A stretch of DNA of 64,000 bases from Verrucomicrobiales bacterium (GTDB taxonomy: Bacteria > Verrucomicrobiota > Verrucomicrobiia > Limisphaerales > UBA11358). The notes under the pieces were generated by a model, which worked only from the letters and a program-made list of their open reading frames with translations, did not search any database and was not told the DNA's origin. The stretch is from contig JAQTQB010000006.1 of assembly GCA_028712475.1 (NCBI GenBank), positions 1-64,000 of the forward strand. The letters run 5' to 3'. The position numbers and the translations under genes are program-made. Shown one piece after another: positions 1-8,266 of this stretch. The number at the start of each line of letters is the position of its first letter. The stretch's first letter is position 1.

Positions 1-227
1 GGGATGAACTCCAACGCTTCTGGCGGGACGCCCGCCGGGTTCGCTCCCTTATTTTTAACTGGCTGCTCGATCAAGTAAACACTTCCTCTCCAGTCGTTAT
101 ACTACATTATTAACGTAGTTGGTATTAAAAGTGGAGGCAGGCTGGCGGCGTGCGGAAATGGAAAGTTCTTGCAGCAATGCAAAATTCGCTGTGCGTCCGG
201 CAAAAAACCGCTATTTTATGCGCTTGA
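1..227. other. Upstream region, no gene
   Basis: No credible coding frame is seen. Bases 24-40 hold a short self-complementary GGCGGGACGCCCGCC-type motif of the dispersed palindromic kind found elsewhere in the window. The rest is presumably the leader and promoter of the response regulator that starts at 228; I could not pick a convincing promoter. Confidence 0.5.
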
Positions 228-1670
228 ATGAGCAAGCTCCTGTTGATTGATGACGAAGAAGACGTGCGGTATTCGTTCCAGCGGATCTTTGATTCGCCGG
301 AAATCGAGATCGCCACTGCGTCGAGCGGCGAAGAGGGATTGAAAGTCATCCCCAAGTTCAAGCCCGACCTCGTGCTCATGGACGTGCGCATGGGCGGCAT
401 GAACGGCCTTGAAACCCTGCGCCGCATCCGCGCCACCAACCCCAAGCTGCTCGTCATCCTGATGACCGCCTACGGCACGACGCAGACCGCCATTGAAGCG
501 ATGAAGCTTGGCGCGTATGATTATCTGCTCAAGCCGTTCGATGCGGTGAAAATCAAGGAATTGGTCGGCAACGCCCTCAAAGCCGCACGCGACATGAAAC
601 AGGTCGTTTCCTACGAACCGATGTTGCAATCGGAAGATTACGATCTCGGCATAGTCGGCCGCAGCGAGACGATGCAGCAGGTGTTCAAGCTCATCGGCCA
701 GGTCGCCGCGAGCGACGCCACCGCGCTCGTCACCGGCGAAAGCGGCACCGGCAAGGAACTCGTCGCCCGCGCAATCTACAGCCACAGCCAGCGCAGCACG
801 CAGCCGTTCCTCGCCATCAACTGCGCCGCCATTCCCGAACATTTGCTCGAAAGCGAACTCTTCGGCCACGAACGCGGCGCGTTCACCGGCGCGACCCTGC
901 AACGCATCGGCAAGTTCGAGCAATGCAACAAAGGCACGATTTTCCTCGATGAAATCGGTGACATGACGCCGCCCACGCAAACAAAGATTTTGCGCGTGTT
1001 GCAAAGCGGCACCTTCGAGCGCGTCGGCGGCAACCAGCCGATCCAGGCCGACGTGCGCGTGATCGCCGCGACCAACAAGCCGCTCGAAGCCGCCGTCGCC
1101 GCGAAACAGTTTCGCGAGGACTTGTTTTACCGCCTGAACGTCGTGCGCATCCACATCCCGCCATTGCGCGACCGGCGCGATGACATTCCACTGCTCGTGA
1201 ATTATTTCGTGAAGAAAATTTCGCGCGAGCAGCAGCAGCATCCTAAATCCATCGCCGCCAGCGTCATCAAGACGCTCGAAAAATATCACTGGCCCGGCAA
1301 CGTGCGCGAACTGGAGAACGCCATCCGCCGTGCGCACGTCATGGCCAAGAGCGACGCGATTTTGTTGAGCGACCTGCCGCCGGAGATCTCCGGCCAAGGT
1401 GGCGGCGGCGCGGCCATTCCCGTTGCCGGAACCGCCGGCGAAGCGGCGGCGAGCGACGCTGCATCATTGGCGCGGCAATTATTTCAGTGGGCCAGGCGCG
1501 ATCCGAAATTGAAAATCATCCCCGCCGTCGAACGCGAACTCGTCATCCAGGCGCTCAAGGAGACGAACAACAACCAGGTTCACGCCGCCAAGATGCTGGG
1601 CATCACGCGCGCCACGCTGCGCAAACGCATTGATAAATTCGGCATCCTGCGCGAGTTGAATGTGAAGTGA
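228..1670 (+). CDS. Sigma-54-dependent response regulator (NtrC family)
   Basis: This is a complete three-domain activator of 480 residues. A receiver domain (about 1-120) carries the acidic pair D8/D9, the phosphoacceptor D52 in VLMDVRM and the switch lysine in LLKPFD. An AAA+ sigma-54 interaction domain (about 145-385) has Walker A GESGTGKE, the sigma-54-contact loop GAFTGA, Walker B TIFLDEIGD and the WPGNVREL sensor motif. A Fis-type helix-turn-helix closes the protein (NQVHAAKMLGITRATLRKRI). It should convert a histidine-kinase signal into ATP-driven opening of sigma-54 promoters. No partner kinase lies in the window, so the signal is unknown. The start ATG follows a purine-poor leader, but the receiver domain begins right after it, so the start is sound. 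Confidence 0.95.
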   Translation: MSKLLLIDDEEDVRYSFQRIFDSPEIEIATASSGEEGLKVIPKFKPDLVLMDVRMGGMNGLETLRRIRATNPKLLVILMTAYGTTQTAIEAMKLGAYDYLLKPFDAVKIKELVGNALKAARDMKQVVSYEPMLQSEDYDLGIVGRSETMQQVFKLIGQVAASDATALVTGESGTGKELVARAIYSHSQRSTQPFLAINCAAIPEHLLESELFGHERGAFTGATLQRIGKFEQCNKGTIFLDEIGDMTPPTQTKILRVLQSGTFERVGGNQPIQADVRVIAATNKPLEAAVAAKQFREDLFYRLNVVRIHIPPLRDRRDDIPLLVNYFVKKISREQQQHPKSIAASVIKTLEKYHWPGNVRELENAIRRAHVMAKSDAILLSDLPPEISGQGGGGAAIPVAGTAGEAAASDAASLARQLFQWARRDPKLKIIPAVERELVIQALKETNNNQVHAAKMLGITRATLRKRIDKFGILRELNVK

Positions 1671-1688
1671 TATTGCGCGAGTAATCGC

Positions 1689-1922
1689 GTGAAACAGAAT
1701 TTAACAGTTGAATTCAGCGTTATTTCGTCCGAATATAGAAATGTGAAAGTCAACGCTGTCAAAAGCCAGAAAAGCGAAGCTGGGTTGCTGGATCAAGCAA
1801 CCAGCAATCTTTTGCGTGCCGTAAAACAGAAGATGGTCAGGAAGCAGGGCGGCGTGGATTACGGCAAGCTTCGCAAAGACGGTTACAGCGACCGGTTTCT
1901 CGCAAAGCTCGAAGAAGCTTGA
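1689..1922 (+). CDS. Small hypothetical protein
   Basis: A 77-residue frame opens with GTG only 18 bases after the regulator stop; a second GTG at 1743 would give a protein of about 59 residues. The sequence is basic and charged, ending in a DYGKLRKDGYSDRFLAKLEEA-like tail, with no membrane segment or recognised motif. It faces the next gene tail to tail with three bases between the stops. I do not recognise the family; the compact C-terminal helix-like part and small size would fit a regulatory or toxin-antitoxin-type protein, but that is only a guess. Confidence 0.5.
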   Translation: MKQNLTVEFSVISSEYRNVKVNAVKSQKSEAGLLDQATSNLLRAVKQKMVRKQGGVDYGKLRKDGYSDRFLAKLEEA

Positions 1923-1925
1923 GCT

Positions 1926-2126
1926 TCAGCCATTCTTCCGCAGGCGCATAAATTCCATCACGGCGATATCCAGCAAAGGTGCGGCCATGCGCGCGTGCTT
2001 TAACGCCTCCGAGTAAGACATTCCCCGAGTCAGTTCGCGCACAATTTCGCGCGTGGTCATCCCGTTCGCTTTGGCCAGTTGAATCGCCGCCGCCAAGTCT
2101 GTGAAGCGTAAAATCTCGTCGCTCAT
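1926..2126 (-). CDS. Small hypothetical protein
   Basis: 66 residues with ordinary composition: it begins MSDEILRFTDLAAAIQLAKA and is followed by a segment resembling a short helix-turn-helix (GMTTREIVRELTRGMSYSEAL). The family is not recognised. The stop of sufU at 2131 lies just downstream on the genomic map of this ATG, so this gene follows sufU on the same strand with about five bases between them and is probably co-transcribed with it. No catalytic motif is visible. Confidence 0.55.
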   Translation of the reverse strand: MSDEILRFTDLAAAIQLAKANGMTTREIVRELTRGMSYSEALKHARMAAPLLDIAVMEFMRLRKNG

Positions 2127-2130
2127 TGAA

Positions 2131-2586
2131 TCAATTCTGCTCCGACTCCGTCGTCACCGGCTCGGCTTCGCCCTTGAGCGCGCCCATCAAGGCGTGCCAC
2201 GCCAGGATCGCGCACTTCACGCGCGCCGGATATTTGTGGACGCCCGCGAACACCGCCAGCTTGCCCACGTCGCCGGTCGCCTTGCCGGTCGTGACCAGTT
2301 CGTGGACCTGCGCGAAGGTCTTCTCCGCGTCGGCCCGGGTTTTGCCCTTGAGATTTTCCGTGAGCAGCGACGCTGACGCCTTGGAGATGCAACAGCCCGA
2401 ACCGGTGAAGCTGATGTCCTTGATCGTATTGCCGTCGAGCGCGAGAAACAGTTTCAACTGGTCGCCGCAGATCGGATTGCGCCCTTGCGCGGAGCAGGTG
2501 GCTGCCGGCATCTCGTGGAAATTGCGCGGCTGCTTGCAGTGGTCCAGAATGACCTGCTGATAAAGATCATTGATGTCGTCGAACAT
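2131..2586 (-). CDS. sufU: SufU-type Fe-S cluster scaffold
   Basis: 151 residues matching the IscU/SufU scaffold family. The three conserved cysteines are present: C40 in NPICGD, C65/C66 in GSGCCISKAS and C125 in RVKCA, with the nearby aspartate D42 that helps bind zinc or cluster. The extra loop between the second and third cysteine regions is typical of SufU rather than IscU. It receives sulfur from a SufS cysteine desulfurase and builds or relays Fe-S clusters in the cytoplasm. sufD lies upstream on the same strand, so this is the distal end of a SUF operon whose sufB, sufC and sufS genes are not in the window. Confidence 0.93.
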   Translation of the reverse strand: MFDDINDLYQQVILDHCKQPRNFHEMPAATCSAQGRNPICGDQLKLFLALDGNTIKDISFTGSGCCISKASASLLTENLKGKTRADAEKTFAQVHELVTTGKATGDVGKLAVFAGVHKYPARVKCAILAWHALMGALKGEAEPVTTESEQN

Positions 2587-2717
2587 GGCCGCAATCTAAC
2601 CGCGAATTTAAACGAATGCACACTAAGACTTCTGGCGCGAATTATACGAATTGACGCGAACAGGTTTCGAATTGGCGATAATTCGCGGAATTCGCGTCAC
2701 GCCCTTTCCGGATTCAT

Positions 2718-2743
2718 GTCCATTAGTGTTCATTCGTGGTTGG
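2718..2743 (+). repeat. Dispersed GTGTCCATTxGTGTTxATTCGTGG-type repeat
   Basis: The sufU-sufD gap (2587-2746) contains no gene. It holds a short repeat whose core, GTCCATTAGTGTTCATTCG, recurs with small changes at 7211-7234, 22477-22508 and 25660-25680. Flanking bases 2595-2700 carry further AATTCGCG-type repeated words. This looks like a dispersed intergenic repeat of unknown function. Confidence 0.6.
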
Positions 2744-2746
2744 AAA

Positions 2747-4102
2747 TTATTTCCCCAGCAGATGCGGATTGGCCTCGAGCCGGTCCCAGATGACCTTGTC
2801 CAATTCCTCGCGGGCAATTTCACATTTCACGCGGTTGATGATCTCGCCGGCGAAGGCGTGGATCAACATCTGCCGCGCTGTGTCCGTGCCGATGCCGCGC
2901 GAACGCAGGTAAAAAATGGATTCGTCGTTCAACTGGCCGATGGTCGCGCCGTGCGTGCATTTCACGTCGTCGGCATAGATTTCCAGCTGCGGTTTCGTGT
3001 CGGCGGTCGCGTCGTCGGAGAGCAGCAGGTTTTTGTTCGTCTGCTTTGCGTCAGTCTTCTGCGCGATCTGCTGAACGAGAATGCGCCCGTGAAAGACGCC
3101 CTTCGATTTGTCGTCGAGAATGCCGTTGAAATACTCGTGGCTCGCGCAATTCGGCTGCGCGTGCTCGACAACCATGTGATGATCGGCCAGTTGCTCGCCG
3201 CGCGTGAGGTAAAGCCCGTTAAGGATGCACTCCAAACCTTCACCCGCAAGCTTCGTGCGGATGCTGTTGCGCGAAAGTTTTGCGCCGAGCGCGAACGAAT
3301 GGATGTTCACGTTGCTCGCACGGCCAAACTCGCCGTGGATCGCCGCGATGTGAAACGCCGCCTGCGCCTCGTCCTGAAATTTCAGATGCTCGACGAATGC
3401 GTTGTCACCCGCGAAGATCTCCGTCATTGCATTGGTGAAATACGCCGCCGCCGTGGTTGTGATGTAGCTTTCCACGATCGTCACGCGGCTGTTCGCCTCG
3501 GCCACGATCAGGTTGCGCGGTTGCACTGTCGCGCCGGCTTCTGTAGCAGAGCAAATATAAACAAGCTGAATCGGCGTTGCGACGTCCACGCCTTTTGGCA
3601 CATGAACGAACGCGCCGTCGAGGAAAAACGCCTGATTCAACGCGGTGAACGCATTGTCCGACTCGGGCGCGCAACGGCCCAGATATTTTTCCACCAGCGC
3701 GGCATCGGAAGTCAAAGCCGCTGCCAGGCTGCCGACCTTCACGCCCGCCGGAAGTTTTTCAACGGTCGAAAGCTTCGGCGAATAGTGGCCGTTCACAAAA
3801 ACCAGCCGTGTGCCCGCAAGCTTGGCAAAGGCGAATCCGTTCAGCGCCTTGGTTTCCGCGCCATTGATTGCGGGCGCTTCAAACATCGGGTGAAACGGCA
3901 GCTTCGCGAGCGGCGCGACGTTCGTGAAACGCCAGTCCTCGTGCTGCAACGTCGGGAAGCCGAGTTCGGCGAACAGGGCGAGTCCGGCCTTGCGGAACGG
4001 CAGCAGCGATGATTTCGCGCCGGACTCGAAGTGCCGGAATTTTTTGAGGAACGGCTCGGTCACGGTCGTGTCGCCTGATTTTTTTTGCAGCGTTTGTGTC
4101 AT
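2747..4102 (-). CDS. sufD: Fe-S cluster assembly protein SufD
   Basis: 451 residues with the beta-helix SufBD core. Recognisable stretches are the N-terminal HEDWRFTNVAPL, the central CSATEAGATVQPRNLIVAEANS run and the C-terminal CTHGATIGQLNDESIFYLRSRGI motif containing the conserved Cys-His, which is diagnostic for SufB/SufD. It pairs with SufB and SufC in the SufBCD scaffold complex. Length and N-terminus favour SufD over SufB. It lies 160 bases upstream of sufU on the same strand; sufB and sufC are not nearby upstream, since a HAD gene reads the other way there, so the SUF genes are at least partly split. Confidence 0.93.
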   Translation of the reverse strand: MTQTLQKKSGDTTVTEPFLKKFRHFESGAKSSLLPFRKAGLALFAELGFPTLQHEDWRFTNVAPLAKLPFHPMFEAPAINGAETKALNGFAFAKLAGTRLVFVNGHYSPKLSTVEKLPAGVKVGSLAAALTSDAALVEKYLGRCAPESDNAFTALNQAFFLDGAFVHVPKGVDVATPIQLVYICSATEAGATVQPRNLIVAEANSRVTIVESYITTTAAAYFTNAMTEIFAGDNAFVEHLKFQDEAQAAFHIAAIHGEFGRASNVNIHSFALGAKLSRNSIRTKLAGEGLECILNGLYLTRGEQLADHHMVVEHAQPNCASHEYFNGILDDKSKGVFHGRILVQQIAQKTDAKQTNKNLLLSDDATADTKPQLEIYADDVKCTHGATIGQLNDESIFYLRSRGIGTDTARQMLIHAFAGEIINRVKCEIAREELDKVIWDRLEANPHLLGK

Positions 4103-4257
4103 GGTAAATCGTAATCTTTCAAATCGGACACCAATTTTTCACGCAATCCACCTTAGCGCAATTGAAAACTGCCGTAAAAACAGGTTGCCGCAGAATTATT
4201 TTCCGCCAAACGCCCTTAAAGCCTCGCCGGATTTCGCCGCTCTGATATTTTCTGCGC

Positions 4258-4941
4258 ATGGTAAAACTGGTTTTGTTCGACATTGACGGCACGCTTGTCC
4301 ACACGGGTCATGCCGGGACGCAGGCTTTTGCCAAAACCTTTGCCACCGGGTTCAACGCCCACGCCGGCCTGGAGAAAATGAGCTTCGCCGGGCGCACCGA
4401 CGTCAGCCTCGTCCGCGAATTCTTCAAGCACAATGACATTCCTGCCACGCAAGAAAACTTTCAGCGCTTCTTCGAGCGTTATATTTTCTGGCTCGACCAC
4501 ATCCTCGCCCGCAGCCATACCCAGATTTGTCCGGGCGTCTGGGAACTGCTGCACGGCCTGCGCGCATTGCCGAGACCGCCGATCATCGGCCTGCTCACCG
4601 GCAACATCCGCCTTGGCGCGGAGATCAAACTGCGCCACTTCGGGCTGTGGGAACAGTTTGAGTTTGGTGGATTCGCCGACGACCACGAAGAACGTGATCT
4701 CATCGCCGCCGCCGCGCATGATCGCAGCCATCGCGTGCTGGGAAAGAGATTGCGGGGTGAAGAAATAGTCGTGGTGGGCGATACGCCGTTTGACATCCGC
4801 TGCGGAAAAGCGATTGGCGCAAAGGTTCTGGCCGTCGCAACCGGCGGTGCGAAGCTGGATGAATTGAAGAAACACAAGCCCGACTGGGCTGTGGCGGATT
4901 TGACGCACATCAGCGCACAGGAGATTTGCGGGAGGCTGTAG
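4258..4941 (+). CDS. HAD-superfamily hydrolase (phosphoglycolate phosphatase-like)
   Basis: 227 residues with the full HAD motif set: motif I DIDGTL (D8, D10), motif II LLTGN, and motif IV GDTPFDIRCGKAIGA. The helical cap between motifs I and II is of the beta-phosphoglucomutase/Gph size. It should dephosphorylate a small phosphorylated metabolite; substrate cannot be deduced. It is transcribed away from sufD, and the 155-base gap between them must hold both promoters. Confidence 0.88.
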   Translation: MVKLVLFDIDGTLVHTGHAGTQAFAKTFATGFNAHAGLEKMSFAGRTDVSLVREFFKHNDIPATQENFQRFFERYIFWLDHILARSHTQICPGVWELLHGLRALPRPPIIGLLTGNIRLGAEIKLRHFGLWEQFEFGGFADDHEERDLIAAAAHDRSHRVLGKRLRGEEIVVVGDTPFDIRCGKAIGAKVLAVATGGAKLDELKKHKPDWAVADLTHISAQEICGRL

Positions 4942-4942
4942 T

Positions 4943-4987
4943 GTCGAGCCTGCGGCTCGACGAACGGCGCACAGCGCCGACGCTACA
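4943..4987. repeat. Palindromic intergenic repeat
   Basis: Two adjacent short hairpins (GTCGAGCC..GGCTCGAC, then GGCGCACAGCGCC) lie between the convergent HAD and FmdB genes. They could act as a bidirectional terminator-like structure, although no T-run follows. They resemble REP-type palindromes elsewhere in the window. Confidence 0.5.
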
Positions 4988-4989
4988 AT

Positions 4990-5214
4990 TCAATGCGAGT
5001 GGCAACCGCCGCCGCAACAGTGACCACCACCCATTCCGCCTTTTTTGCCGGACGGCGCAGCGACACCCGCGTTGGCGGAGGCGAAGGTGGAAAACTTTTT
5101 ACTTAACTTTGCCGAGCCGCAATGCGGGCATTTGGAATTCTTCCAGTCGGTCGAGCGCACGAGGATTTCGCTGTCGCGTTCGCACTGTTCACAATGGAAT
5201 TCGTAGATCGGCAT
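4990..5214 (-). CDS. FmdB-family zinc-ribbon protein
   Basis: 74 residues beginning MPIYEFHCEQCERDSEIL, the hallmark of the FmdB family, with two CxxC knuckles (CEQC, CPHC) that should bind one zinc. The tail is glycine-rich and contains extra Cys/His (HCCGGGCHSH), which may bind additional metal. Function is unknown in general; family members have been called putative regulatory proteins. It lies seven bases downstream of the SIS isomerase gene on the same strand and is likely co-expressed with it. Confidence 0.88.
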   Translation of the reverse strand: MPIYEFHCEQCERDSEILVRSTDWKNSKCPHCGSAKLSKKFSTFASANAGVAAPSGKKGGMGGGHCCGGGCHSH

Positions 5215-5221
5215 ACCGGAT

Positions 5222-5791
5222 TTATTTCGCCCACTGCGGGTTTTCCATGAAGGCGTAGCAGAGCAGATGGCAGATGTTCATCTGCACATCCTCGACGCGG
5301 CCATAGTGCGTGTCGCCGATGACGATGAAGTGGTCGGCGATCTCGGCCATCTTTCCGCGTTTGCCGCCGACGAGCGCGATGGTTTTCAATCCGTTCTTCT
5401 TCGCCCATTCGAGCGCCTTCACGCAGTTGGGCGAGTTGCCGCTGACGCTGATGGAGAGCGCGATGTCGCCGGGCTTGCCGTAGTTCTGCAACTGGCCGGC
5501 GAACACGTCCTCGTAGGAATAATCGTTGGCGAGCGCGGTCATCCAGCTCACGTTGTCGTTGAGCGAGAGGACGCGGAACCGTTTGCCGAGCTTGTCGGAC
5601 GAGCCTTTGCCGAGGTCGGTGGCGAAGTGCGAAGCGTTCATCGCACTGCCGCCATTGCCGAAAACAAGAATCTGCCGGTCGTTCTTGAGCGCGTCGCGCA
5701 AAATCTCGATGAGCCGCGCGACAGCCTCGGCGGGCACGGAATCAAGCGCGGCCTTCTGGTCTTTGACGTAATCGTTAATCCACTGGTTCAT
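5222..5791 (-). CDS. SIS-domain phosphosugar isomerase (GmhA-like)
   Basis: 189 residues forming a single SIS domain of the sedoheptulose-7-phosphate isomerase group. The phosphate-binding motif FGNGGSAMNASHFATDLGKG and the SISVSGNSPNCVKAL motif match GmhA/DiaA-type proteins. GmhA makes D-glycero-D-manno-heptose 7-phosphate for lipopolysaccharide core; DiaA-like relatives bind DnaA instead. No heptose pathway genes are adjacent, so which role applies is open. Confidence 0.85.
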   Translation of the reverse strand: MNQWINDYVKDQKAALDSVPAEAVARLIEILRDALKNDRQILVFGNGGSAMNASHFATDLGKGSSDKLGKRFRVLSLNDNVSWMTALANDYSYEDVFAGQLQNYGKPGDIALSISVSGNSPNCVKALEWAKKNGLKTIALVGGKRGKMAEIADHFIVIGDTHYGRVEDVQMNICHLLCYAFMENPQWAK

Positions 5792-5833
5792 GGCGGAAAA
5801 GATGAAGATATGCGGCGCGTTTGTCAGTGAAAA

Positions 5834-6409
5834 TCAGAAATAATCCGGCTCGTTGCCGGCTTTCCATTTGATATTGCAGCCAATGCTGGGCGCTTGGAAT
5901 TCCGAGGTTGTCCTGCCGGCCAGCACGGCGTCGAGCGCGGCTCGCAAATCTTTTCCGGTCACGGGAATGCCATTGCCGGGGCGGCTGGCGTCAAACTGGC
6001 CGCGATAAACCAGCCGCCGCCCGCGGTCAAAAAGGAAAATGTCCGGCGTGCAGGCGGCGCGATAACTTTTGGCGACGGCCTGGGATTCATCGAACAGATA
6101 CGGAAAAATATAACCGGCGGTTTTTACTTCGTCCTTCATCCTGGCCGGGCTGTCGGCGGGATAATTTTTCGCGTCGTTGGAATTGACTCCGACAATTCCG
6201 ACGCCGCGCGTGGCATAATCGCGGGCGAGTTGCGCAAGTCCGGCGCGGATGTGAATCACATACGGACAGTGGTTGCACATGAAAACGACGAGCAGCGCGG
6301 TCGCACTCTTAAAATCAGACAGCGAGACAAGTTTTCCGTTCGTGTCCGGCAATTCAAAATCAGGTGCGGACGTGCCGAGCGGCAGCATGGTGGAAGGTGT
6401 CAAAGCCAT
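5834..6409 (-). CDS. Thioredoxin-fold redoxin (AhpC/TSA-like)
   Basis: 191 residues with a thioredoxin fold. The active-site region reads VVFMCNHCPYVIHI: a CxxC motif (CNHC) at about residues 45-48, as in the CNHCPYV redoxin family common in Bacteroidota and Verrucomicrobiota. The cis-proline-type segment CTPDIFLF follows. No signal peptide is visible, so it is probably a cytoplasmic thiol peroxidase or disulfide reductase. It lies 42 bases upstream of the SIS gene on the same strand. Confidence 0.85.
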   Translation of the reverse strand: MALTPSTMLPLGTSAPDFELPDTNGKLVSLSDFKSATALLVVFMCNHCPYVIHIRAGLAQLARDYATRGVGIVGVNSNDAKNYPADSPARMKDEVKTAGYIFPYLFDESQAVAKSYRAACTPDIFLFDRGRRLVYRGQFDASRPGNGIPVTGKDLRAALDAVLAGRTTSEFQAPSIGCNIKWKAGNEPDYF

Positions 6410-6415
6410 GGACGG

Positions 6416-6484
6416 AATGTAGCAGCAGGTGTGAGCCTGCTCAAATTTTTAGATGGAGCGGACTCACGTCCGCTGCTACAAATT
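6416..6484. repeat. REP-like palindromes between divergent genes
   Basis: Contains GCAGGTGTGAGCCTGC and AGCGGACTCACGTCCGCT hairpins ending in GCTACA, a style of dispersed palindrome common in this genome. It fills the gap between the redoxin gene and the exonuclease gene, so promoters for both must lie in or next to it. Confidence 0.5.
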
Positions 6485-6492
6485 ATTGCTCC

Positions 6493-7029
6493 GTGGCCAA
6501 AAACATCCTTTATTTCGACCTTGAAACGCAGAAGTCCGCCGATGAGGTGGGTGGCTGGGGCAACATTTCCAAAATGGGCATGAGCATCGGCGTGACATGC
6601 AGCAGCGTGAGCGGTGAGTATAAAATCTACGGCGAGAAACAGGTGGATGACCTGATCAAGGATTTACAGCGCGCGGATTTGATTGTCGGCTTCAACAACC
6701 TTCGTTTTGACTACGAGGTCTTGCACGGCTACACGTCGTTTGATTTGAGCCAGTTGCCGACGCTTGACATGCTGGTGGAATTGCAGAACACGCTGAACCA
6801 CCGGCTCTCGCTCGATTCAATCGCGACGGCGACGTTCGGCGTGGAAAAGACGGCGGAAGGCTTGCAGGCGATCCGGTGGTTCAAGGACGGCAAACTGGCG
6901 GAGATCGCGGAGTATTGCTGCTACGACGTGAAAATCACCAAGCTCGTCCACGAATACGGCCGGCACCACCGGCAACTGCATTACGCCAACCGTTTCGGGA
7001 AAAAGATGACCGTGCCGGTGAACTGGTGA
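6493..7029 (+). CDS. DEDD-family 3'-5' exonuclease-like protein
   Basis: 178 residues from GTG 6493, chosen because homology-like sequence (AKNILYFDLETQ) starts directly there, although the open frame extends upstream. Motif ExoI is FDLETQ (D and E), ExoII is LIVGFNNLRFDYEVL and ExoIII is YCCYDVKITKLV with the Y-x3-D spacing of the DEDDy group. It should be a ribonuclease-H-fold 3'-5' exonuclease, the stand-alone kind related to the PolB proofreading domain. It is the last gene before the left attachment repeat of the integrated element. Confidence 0.8.
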   Translation: MAKNILYFDLETQKSADEVGGWGNISKMGMSIGVTCSSVSGEYKIYGEKQVDDLIKDLQRADLIVGFNNLRFDYEVLHGYTSFDLSQLPTLDMLVELQNTLNHRLSLDSIATATFGVEKTAEGLQAIRWFKDGKLAEIAEYCCYDVKITKLVHEYGRHHRQLHYANRFGKKMTVPVNW

Positions 7030-7105
7030 ATTTGGATTGGCTTGCCGGGTCGAAGTTCGCTTGTGGTTTATCGCATCAGCCCGTCTTCGCCGTGCTACGA
7101 CGCGG

Positions 7106-7142
7106 CAGTCTTCATTCTCCACTTCGCTCCGAACGAAGACTG
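7106..7142. repeat. Inverted repeat at the left element boundary
   Basis: CAGTCTTC (7106-7113) and GAAGACTG (7135-7142) form a perfect 8-bp inverted repeat whose right arm runs into the first two bases of the attachment core at 7141. The surrounding 7030-7140 has no gene. Confidence 0.5.
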
Positions 7143-7163
7143 GTGCCCACGACAGGACTTGAA
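7141..7163 (+). repeat. Attachment site, left copy (attL)
   Basis: A 23-bp sequence beginning TGGTGCCCACGACAGGACTT is identical and in the same orientation to 43094-43116, which is the 3' end (with encoded CCA) of the tRNA-Leu gene. It stands alone here with no tRNA body, as expected of the tRNA fragment left at the far end after integrase-mediated insertion. Confidence 0.9.
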
Positions 7164-7283
7164 TTTGAATTTTTGTTTCAGCTAGTTTCGCAAAAACTCG
7201 CAAAGTGACCGTGTCTATTAGCGTTTATTCGTTTCCTGTTTTTTGTCGGGACGAACCAAAATGCAAACTCATGGAAAAGTAAA

Positions 7284-7300
7284 GTCAGCAAAAGTCAGCA
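7284..7300 (+). promoter_or_regulatory. Putative integrase arm-type sites, left end
   Basis: Two GTCAGCA heptamers separated by three bases lie 121 bases inside the left boundary. A matching pair with a four-base gap occurs at 43042-43059 inside the right boundary. Such paired repeats on both arms are expected of arm-binding sites for a tyrosine integrase. Bases 7164-7311 otherwise hold a GTGTCTATTAGCG-type dispersed repeat (7211-7234) and no gene. Confidence 0.55.
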
Positions 7301-7311
7301 GACTATACCAT

Positions 7312-7986
7312 TCAAACCTTGCTGGCTGGTTCATCCACCGCAGCTTTCGCCGCATCCACCAGCCCGCGCAACTGGCCGTGCCGGTGTGCAAAAAACCATA
7401 CTCCCACCGCCGCGCCAACGCCACCTAAAATTAATAGTTCATTGCCGACAATCAGCGACGGCAACACCATCAGCGCAATTCCGCCGACCAGAATCGCCAC
7501 GCTCGTCGTCACGCTGCCGATGATGGCTTGCACCGGCGGATAAAACAACGTCGCCAGGCCGAACAGGAACATGGCGACACCAACCCACACAATGCCCTTG
7601 AGACTCGCCAGCCTCGCGCTTAATTCGCGCGCCGTGTCCTTTTGAGCCGCTCCCAATTCTGTCTTTGCTCGCGTCTCTTCATGTTCGGTCACGGTCATCG
7701 GCGCGCTGATTACCAGGGCCGTGGCATTGGTGACGGGCGCTTCGCCCGCGTCGGCGATTACGTGCGACTCCACCAGCCGTGAACCAGCCGGCACGGTGTA
7801 AGACTTGGTGCGAACGGTTTCCTGATTCTGCCGCGAGGCTTGCGCCGGATTGTCGCCTTGCACGACGGTTTGACCAATGACCCCGGAGGTTATCGCGCGG
7901 CCACCTTTCAACGGTGCCAGATTGCAGCCGCACAAAAACATCGCCGACGCGATGACGGCCACATCAATGAGAATTAGCTTTTTCAT
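7312..7986 (-). CDS. Phage-module lipoprotein with membrane segments
   Basis: 224 residues. The N-terminus is a lipoprotein signal (KKLILIDVAVIASAMFLCGC, lipobox LCGC), and the C-terminal half has three hydrophobic segments (about GIVWVGVAMFLFGLATLF, SVAILVGGIALMVL and LLILGGVGAAVGVWFF). It ends the leftmost gene string of the element. ATG 7986 is chosen because the signal peptide starts there. Position next to a small membrane protein at the end of the head genes suggests a holin/spanin-like or membrane role, but no lysis motif is recognised, so this stays a guess. Confidence 0.7.
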   Translation of the reverse strand: MKKLILIDVAVIASAMFLCGCNLAPLKGGRAITSGVIGQTVVQGDNPAQASRQNQETVRTKSYTVPAGSRLVESHVIADAGEAPVTNATALVISAPMTVTEHEETRAKTELGAAQKDTARELSARLASLKGIVWVGVAMFLFGLATLFYPPVQAIIGSVTTSVAILVGGIALMVLPSLIVGNELLILGGVGAAVGVWFFAHRHGQLRGLVDAAKAAVDEPASKV

Positions 7987-8266
7987 ACGATTCACCTTTC
8001 ATGCGTTGGTCCAACAAAATGCTGATGCGATCCACCGTCCGCGCCATCACCGCCTGATTTTCGGACAAGGTCGAAATGCTCGCCTTCAAATCGTGCCGTT
8101 CTTCCATCGCGTAATTCTCGCGGACTTCCATCACGGAAATCCGCTTGTCCATGTTGATCCACAGGCCGACCACCGCCGCCGCGATGGACAACAGTTGCAG
8201 CACGTTCCCCAGGGTGATTTCCGGCGTGAACCGGATTCGTTTCGGATTTTGAATTTGTTCGTTCAT
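7964..8266 (-). CDS. Small membrane-anchored coiled-coil protein
   Basis: 100 residues with one hydrophobic segment (LGNVLQLLSIAAAVVGLWIN, about residues 19-38) followed by a charged helical tail with heptad-like spacing. This layout is common in phage genes of the holin-associated or DUF1515/haemolysin-XhlA-like type, but no family is certain. Its start overlaps the stop of the preceding gene by four bases and its end overlaps the lipoprotein gene, so all three are probably translated together. Confidence 0.7.
   Translation of the reverse strand: MNEQIQNPKRIRFTPEITLGNVLQLLSIAAAVVGLWINMDKRISVMEVRENYAMEERHDLKASISTLSENQAVMARTVDRISILLDQRMKGESYEKANSH

Noticed and set aside
216-1397. Long reverse-strand frame opposite the response regulator
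   Set aside because: Shadow of a high-GC gene; no family-like motifs and the plus-strand gene is complete.
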